From NCBI GenBank assembly GCA_026984795.1, contig JALSRK010000015.1, forward strand, positions 166,384-230,383: 64,000 bases of DNA. The letters run 5' to 3'. The notes under the pieces were generated by a model. It did no database searches, was not told where the DNA came from, and saw nothing but the letters and a program-made list of their open reading frames with translations. Positions 61,135 through 64,000 of the stretch are shown here, piece after piece. The first letter of the stretch is position 1, and each line of letters opens with the position of its first letter. Source of the DNA: Solibacteraceae bacterium. GTDB taxonomy: Bacteria; Acidobacteriota; Terriglobia; Bryobacterales; Bryobacteraceae. Both the position numbers and the translations under genes were made by a program.

Positions 61135-62044
61135 CTTTTCCGGACTCCTTTTGTTCCGCCGCTTTGGGTTGGAACGCCTTGATGACGGCGCTGTTATCGG
61201 CGGCGCCGCAACCAGCGCGCTCCAGGGCCTCCAAGAGCCTGCGGTGCAGCTTGGAGAACGGCAGCCGCGCCCCCCGCCGGCGGCCGGCCTGCAGGATCAG
61301 CCGCACGTCCTTGAGGTGCTGCGACAGGCGGGCTTCCGGTTCGAAGTCGCCGGCTAGCATCTTTCGCCCTTTGGTGTCCATGACTCTGGAATAGGCCGGC
61401 CCTTCTCTAAGAACTTCCAGCGCCTTGGCGGGCTCCAGGCCAATCGCTTCGGCGAAGGCAAGCCCTTCGGCCAGCACCGCCCGGTTCAATCCGAGCACGA
61501 GGTTCAGGACGAGCTTCATTCTGGCGCCGGAGCCGCAGGGGCCGAGGTAGAAGGTCTTCCGCGCAAAGCTGCCGAACAGGTCGCGGCATCGCTCGAAGGC
61601 CTCCTCCTCGCCGCCAACCAGCACGATAGCGTCGCCGGCGCGGACCTGCCGGCTCGAACCCCCAACGGTGGCATCCAGGTAGTGCACGCCGGCGGAGGCG
61701 AGGCTGTCTCCGATAGCCTCCACCTCGTCGGGGTCGCCAGTGGTCGTGTCGGCGACAAGGAAGCCCGGAGAGAGGGCGGCCCGGAGGCCGTCCAGCACTT
61801 CGGCAACGATGCTGGAGGTCGGCAAGCTCAGCACCAGCCGGGAGCAGCTTCTGGCGACCTCCTCGGGCGACGAAACGGGCCGGCCGCCGAGAGCGGCCAG
61901 GCGCTGCCGGCAGGCCGGTTCCGCGTCATAGCCGGTGACGCCCCAGCCCGCAGCCAGAAAGCGTTCGGCCAGCGCCGAGCCGAGCAGGCCGATGCCGATC
62001 AACCCGACCGTTTCCCGTTGCTCCGCTCTATCTTTAGGATCCAC
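61127..62044 (-). CDS. Beta-hydroxyacid dehydrogenase (3-hydroxyisobutyrate dehydrogenase family)
   Basis: 305 residues from GTG 62044, chosen because GGGAGG lies 6 bases upstream; the frame is open further upstream. The NAD(P)-binding site is GLIGIGLLGSALAERF near the N-terminus, the substrate loop DATVGGSSRQVRAG, and the catalytic Lys is in GSGARMKLVLN. It oxidises a 3-hydroxy acid, for example glycerate/tartronate semialdehyde or hydroxyisobutyrate. It is the first gene of the operon with the DapA-like and TRAP genes. Confidence 0.88.
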   Translation of the reverse strand: MDPKDRAEQRETVGLIGIGLLGSALAERFLAAGWGVTGYDAEPACRQRLAALGGRPVSSPEEVARSCSRLVLSLPTSSIVAEVLDGLRAALSPGFLVADTTTGDPDEVEAIGDSLASAGVHYLDATVGGSSRQVRAGDAIVLVGGEEEAFERCRDLFGSFARKTFYLGPCGSGARMKLVLNLVLGLNRAVLAEGLAFAEAIGLEPAKALEVLREGPAYSRVMDTKGRKMLAGDFEPEARLSQHLKDVRLILQAGRRRGARLPFSKLHRRLLEALERAGCGAADNSAVIKAFQPKAAEQKESGKDG

Positions 62045-62161
62045 GGAAACCTCCCGCTCGTCGTCTCCGGATTCTGTGCGGTGGCGGCGGCAATGCCCGG
62101 TGAACAAACGAAGCCTCCACTGGCGGGCAGGGTTTCGGTAGCTCTGAAACCGCCGGCGGCA

Positions 62162-63640
62162 TCAAGTCTCGAGTTTCTTGATATGAGCCTTTGCAGGATC
62201 GTAATCGGGATTCCGGGTCATCTCCTGAGCGCCCACGGACTTGCGCCACTCCCGCAACATCCGGTAGAGTTCTCTGGCCTTGTCCGCCATCGCTGAGACC
62301 AGATTCTTGCTCTCGCCGGGGTCTTCGTCGAGGTCGTACAGAGACAGTGCGCCTGGCGTATCCGGCCCTTCGATGCTTTGCTCGAACCACTCGATCAACT
62401 TGTAGCGGCCGGCGCGTACGGCTCCGTGGGGCTTGACCGGGTGATCCACCACGCCGTCGTCCGAAGTCAGGCGGTGGTAGTGAGGGTAGTGCCAATACAG
62501 CGCCTCGCGATCTAGCCCGTCCCCGCCGCGGAGCAGCGGCAGCATGCTCTCGCCGTCCATGGCCGGGGCAGCAGCGAGGGCGCCGAGAATGTCCGCAAAC
62601 GTGGGGAGGAAGTCGTTGCTGATCACCGGCGTGTGGCACACGGCTCCACCGGAGACGCCGTCCGGCCAGCGCATCAGCAGCGGCACCCGGATGCCCCCCT
62701 CGTAGAGATCGCCTTTCCCCCCGTAGAGCGGTTTCCGGGCATCGAAACCGTACAGGGGGCCATTGTCGGAGAAGAATACCACCAGCGTGTTGTTCGTCAA
62801 CCCAAGCTCGTCGAGCTGATCCAGGATCCGCCCGACGCTCTTGTCCAGGGTCTCCACCATGGCGCCGGCCGTGGGGTTGTTTCCCCGGAGAGGATCGGCG
62901 CCGGGCTTGCGCTCGTATTTCGCCACCAGATCCGGGCACTCGAGCTGAGGGCGGTGGATCGCGTTGTGCGTTACGTAGCAAAAGAAGGGCTTGTTCCGGT
63001 TCCACCGGATGAACTCGAGGGCATGGCGGGTGATGAGTTCGACGTGGTGCGCATCGGCGCAAGGATCATCGTCGGGGGAGGGCTTCCGCGTGGTGAGAAC
63101 CGTGTCGAACCCTTGAGAGCCGGGATCGCCGGGGCGTCCCGGCCGGTACTCTTTGTCCTTGTTGAGGTGCCACTTGCCGAAGTGGCCGGTGGCATAGCCG
63201 CGGCCACGCAGCCACTCGGCGATCGTAACTTCGTCGAGAGGGAGAGCCTTCGTCCAGTCCGGAGTCCTCAGCTTCGCAAACGGATAGGGGTTGCCGGGGA
63301 TGAAATCCGTGAGGTGAAGCCGGGCTGGGTACTTGCCCGTCATCACGCTCGCCCGAGTCGGTGAGCAAACAGGCGCCGCCGCGTATGCTTGTGTAAACCG
63401 GATGCCCTCGCGCGCCAGGCGATCGATGTTTGGCGTTTCGTAAAAACTGTTGCCATAGCAGCCCAGCTGGTGCCAGCCGAGGTCGTCGGCCAGAATAAAA
63501 ACGATGTTCGGGGCAGAGTCTTCCTCTCGGGGCCGGTCGCACGACTGCTGGCCCGCGGCGGCCACGGCTCCCCCCAGCAGATGGAGCATCCGGCGCCGGT
63601 TCAACATTACAGCTCCCGACTGCGACCGTGACATGGCCAT
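62162..63640 (-). CDS. Exported sulfatase
   Basis: 492 residues; the start is at 63640, or at Met12, which would begin MLNRRRMLHLLGG with a twin-arginine-like signal and a possible lipobox Cys34. The sulfatase domain has ILADDLGWHQLGCYG (metal ligands) and the formylglycine motif CSPTR at residues 92-96, then ATGHFGKWHLN and VFFSDNGPLYG. It should remove sulfate esters from a polysaccharide. It lies 117 bp upstream of the dehydrogenase gene on the same strand. Confidence 0.9.
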   Translation of the reverse strand: MAMSRSQSGAVMLNRRRMLHLLGGAVAAAGQQSCDRPREEDSAPNIVFILADDLGWHQLGCYGNSFYETPNIDRLAREGIRFTQAYAAAPVCSPTRASVMTGKYPARLHLTDFIPGNPYPFAKLRTPDWTKALPLDEVTIAEWLRGRGYATGHFGKWHLNKDKEYRPGRPGDPGSQGFDTVLTTRKPSPDDDPCADAHHVELITRHALEFIRWNRNKPFFCYVTHNAIHRPQLECPDLVAKYERKPGADPLRGNNPTAGAMVETLDKSVGRILDQLDELGLTNNTLVVFFSDNGPLYGFDARKPLYGGKGDLYEGGIRVPLLMRWPDGVSGGAVCHTPVISNDFLPTFADILGALAAAPAMDGESMLPLLRGGDGLDREALYWHYPHYHRLTSDDGVVDHPVKPHGAVRAGRYKLIEWFEQSIEGPDTPGALSLYDLDEDPGESKNLVSAMADKARELYRMLREWRKSVGAQEMTRNPDYDPAKAHIKKLET

Positions 63641-64000
63641 CCTCTCCGAAACCGGCTCGTCGGGAGGTTCGGCGCGGTTAACTCGAGCCGCTGCCGCCCT
63701 CAGCAGTCAGGATACACCTGGCCGCGCCAAACCCTTTCGCCAGCCGGACGTACGCTTCCCTCCCGAGTGGCGCCGGTTCCTTTTCGCACCCTATCAGAGT
63801 GCAGGCGCGGCCGGGAAGTTCCAAATCGTCCTGCGAGGTTCAGGAACGTTCTTCCGGCGCGTCCGGCCGCGCAGGCCGTAATCCGCCCTTAAGCAGCCGG
63901 CAGGCTGACGGTCGACGGGCTGATGGGCTCCGGTGATGAGGTGGGAGGACTCGGGCATCCTCCTGAGGCCGACTACCGGGGAGCCAAGACGCCGTTTCGG
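63641..64000. other. Right edge, no supported gene
   Basis: The last 360 bp contain only short open frames with no recognisable product. The sequence is presumably the upstream region of the sulfatase gene and of a gene beyond the window. No tRNA-Sec 3' repeat is present here. Confidence 0.5.

Noticed and set aside
49722..64000. Right attachment site of the tRNA-Sec element
   Set aside because: No second copy of the TAGCTTCC-containing tRNA 3' end was found by eye; it may lie beyond the window.

Overview
This is a GC-rich bacterial chromosome segment. The gene set points to an Acidobacteriota-type organism, most likely Bryobacterales/Solibacter-like: an Oar-type TonB-dependent receptor with an N-terminal carboxypeptidase-regulatory domain and no SusD partner, DUF1080 and CehA/McbA-type secreted proteins, many sulfatases and GH106-like glycosidases, and sigma70-like -10 boxes of the TACAAT type. 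The lineage is inferred from gene content only.

Positions 1-24737 look like stable chromosome. They hold the end of a P1B-ATPase fused to an HflK-like SPFH protein, followed by HflC and a second HflK; a sialidase; a DUF58 protein; a YhaN/YhaO (Rad50/Mre11-like) pair with a WYL regulator; a CDP-alcohol phosphatidyltransferase; a diverged sigma-like protein; an ALDH7-type dehydrogenase; a giant MscS channel; ftsY-ribD-ribE; and a PHP-type metallohydrolase.

Positions 25006-49341 are an integration hotspot at a tRNA-Lys(CTT) gene. A compact 8.2 kb element (25036-33304) is bounded by perfect 46-bp direct repeats of the tRNA 3' end. It carries a tyrosine integrase, an AlpA-like HTH protein, a CHC2-type primase-like protein, a RepA-like ATPase, a 14-copy TGTCCG/CGGACA cluster that is a candidate replication origin, a P27-like small terminase and an HK97 major capsid protein. 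It has no recognisable large terminase, portal, protease or tail gene. I read it as a phage satellite. Behind it, 33305-49341 is an older island with carbohydrate genes: MFS transporter, L-fucose/arabinose isomerase-like protein, sulfatase, an IclR-HTH/periplasmic-binding-protein regulator, a TonB receptor and two GH106-like enzymes. It ends in an integrase remnant that has lost its catalytic tyrosine and in a third, mutated copy of the tRNA-Lys 3' end.

Immediately after it, 49627-49721 is a tRNA for selenocysteine (anticodon TCA). A second tyrosine integrase points into it, and its reading frame runs on antisense through the tRNA gene. No right-hand attachment site for that element was found in the window. 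The rest (51068-63640) continues the glycan/organic-acid theme: a LamG-glycosidase, a GH106-like enzyme, a TAXI-TRAP transporter, a DapA-family lyase, a beta-hydroxyacid dehydrogenase and another sulfatase. The right half of the window thus looks like successive accretion of catabolic genes next to two tRNA integration sites.
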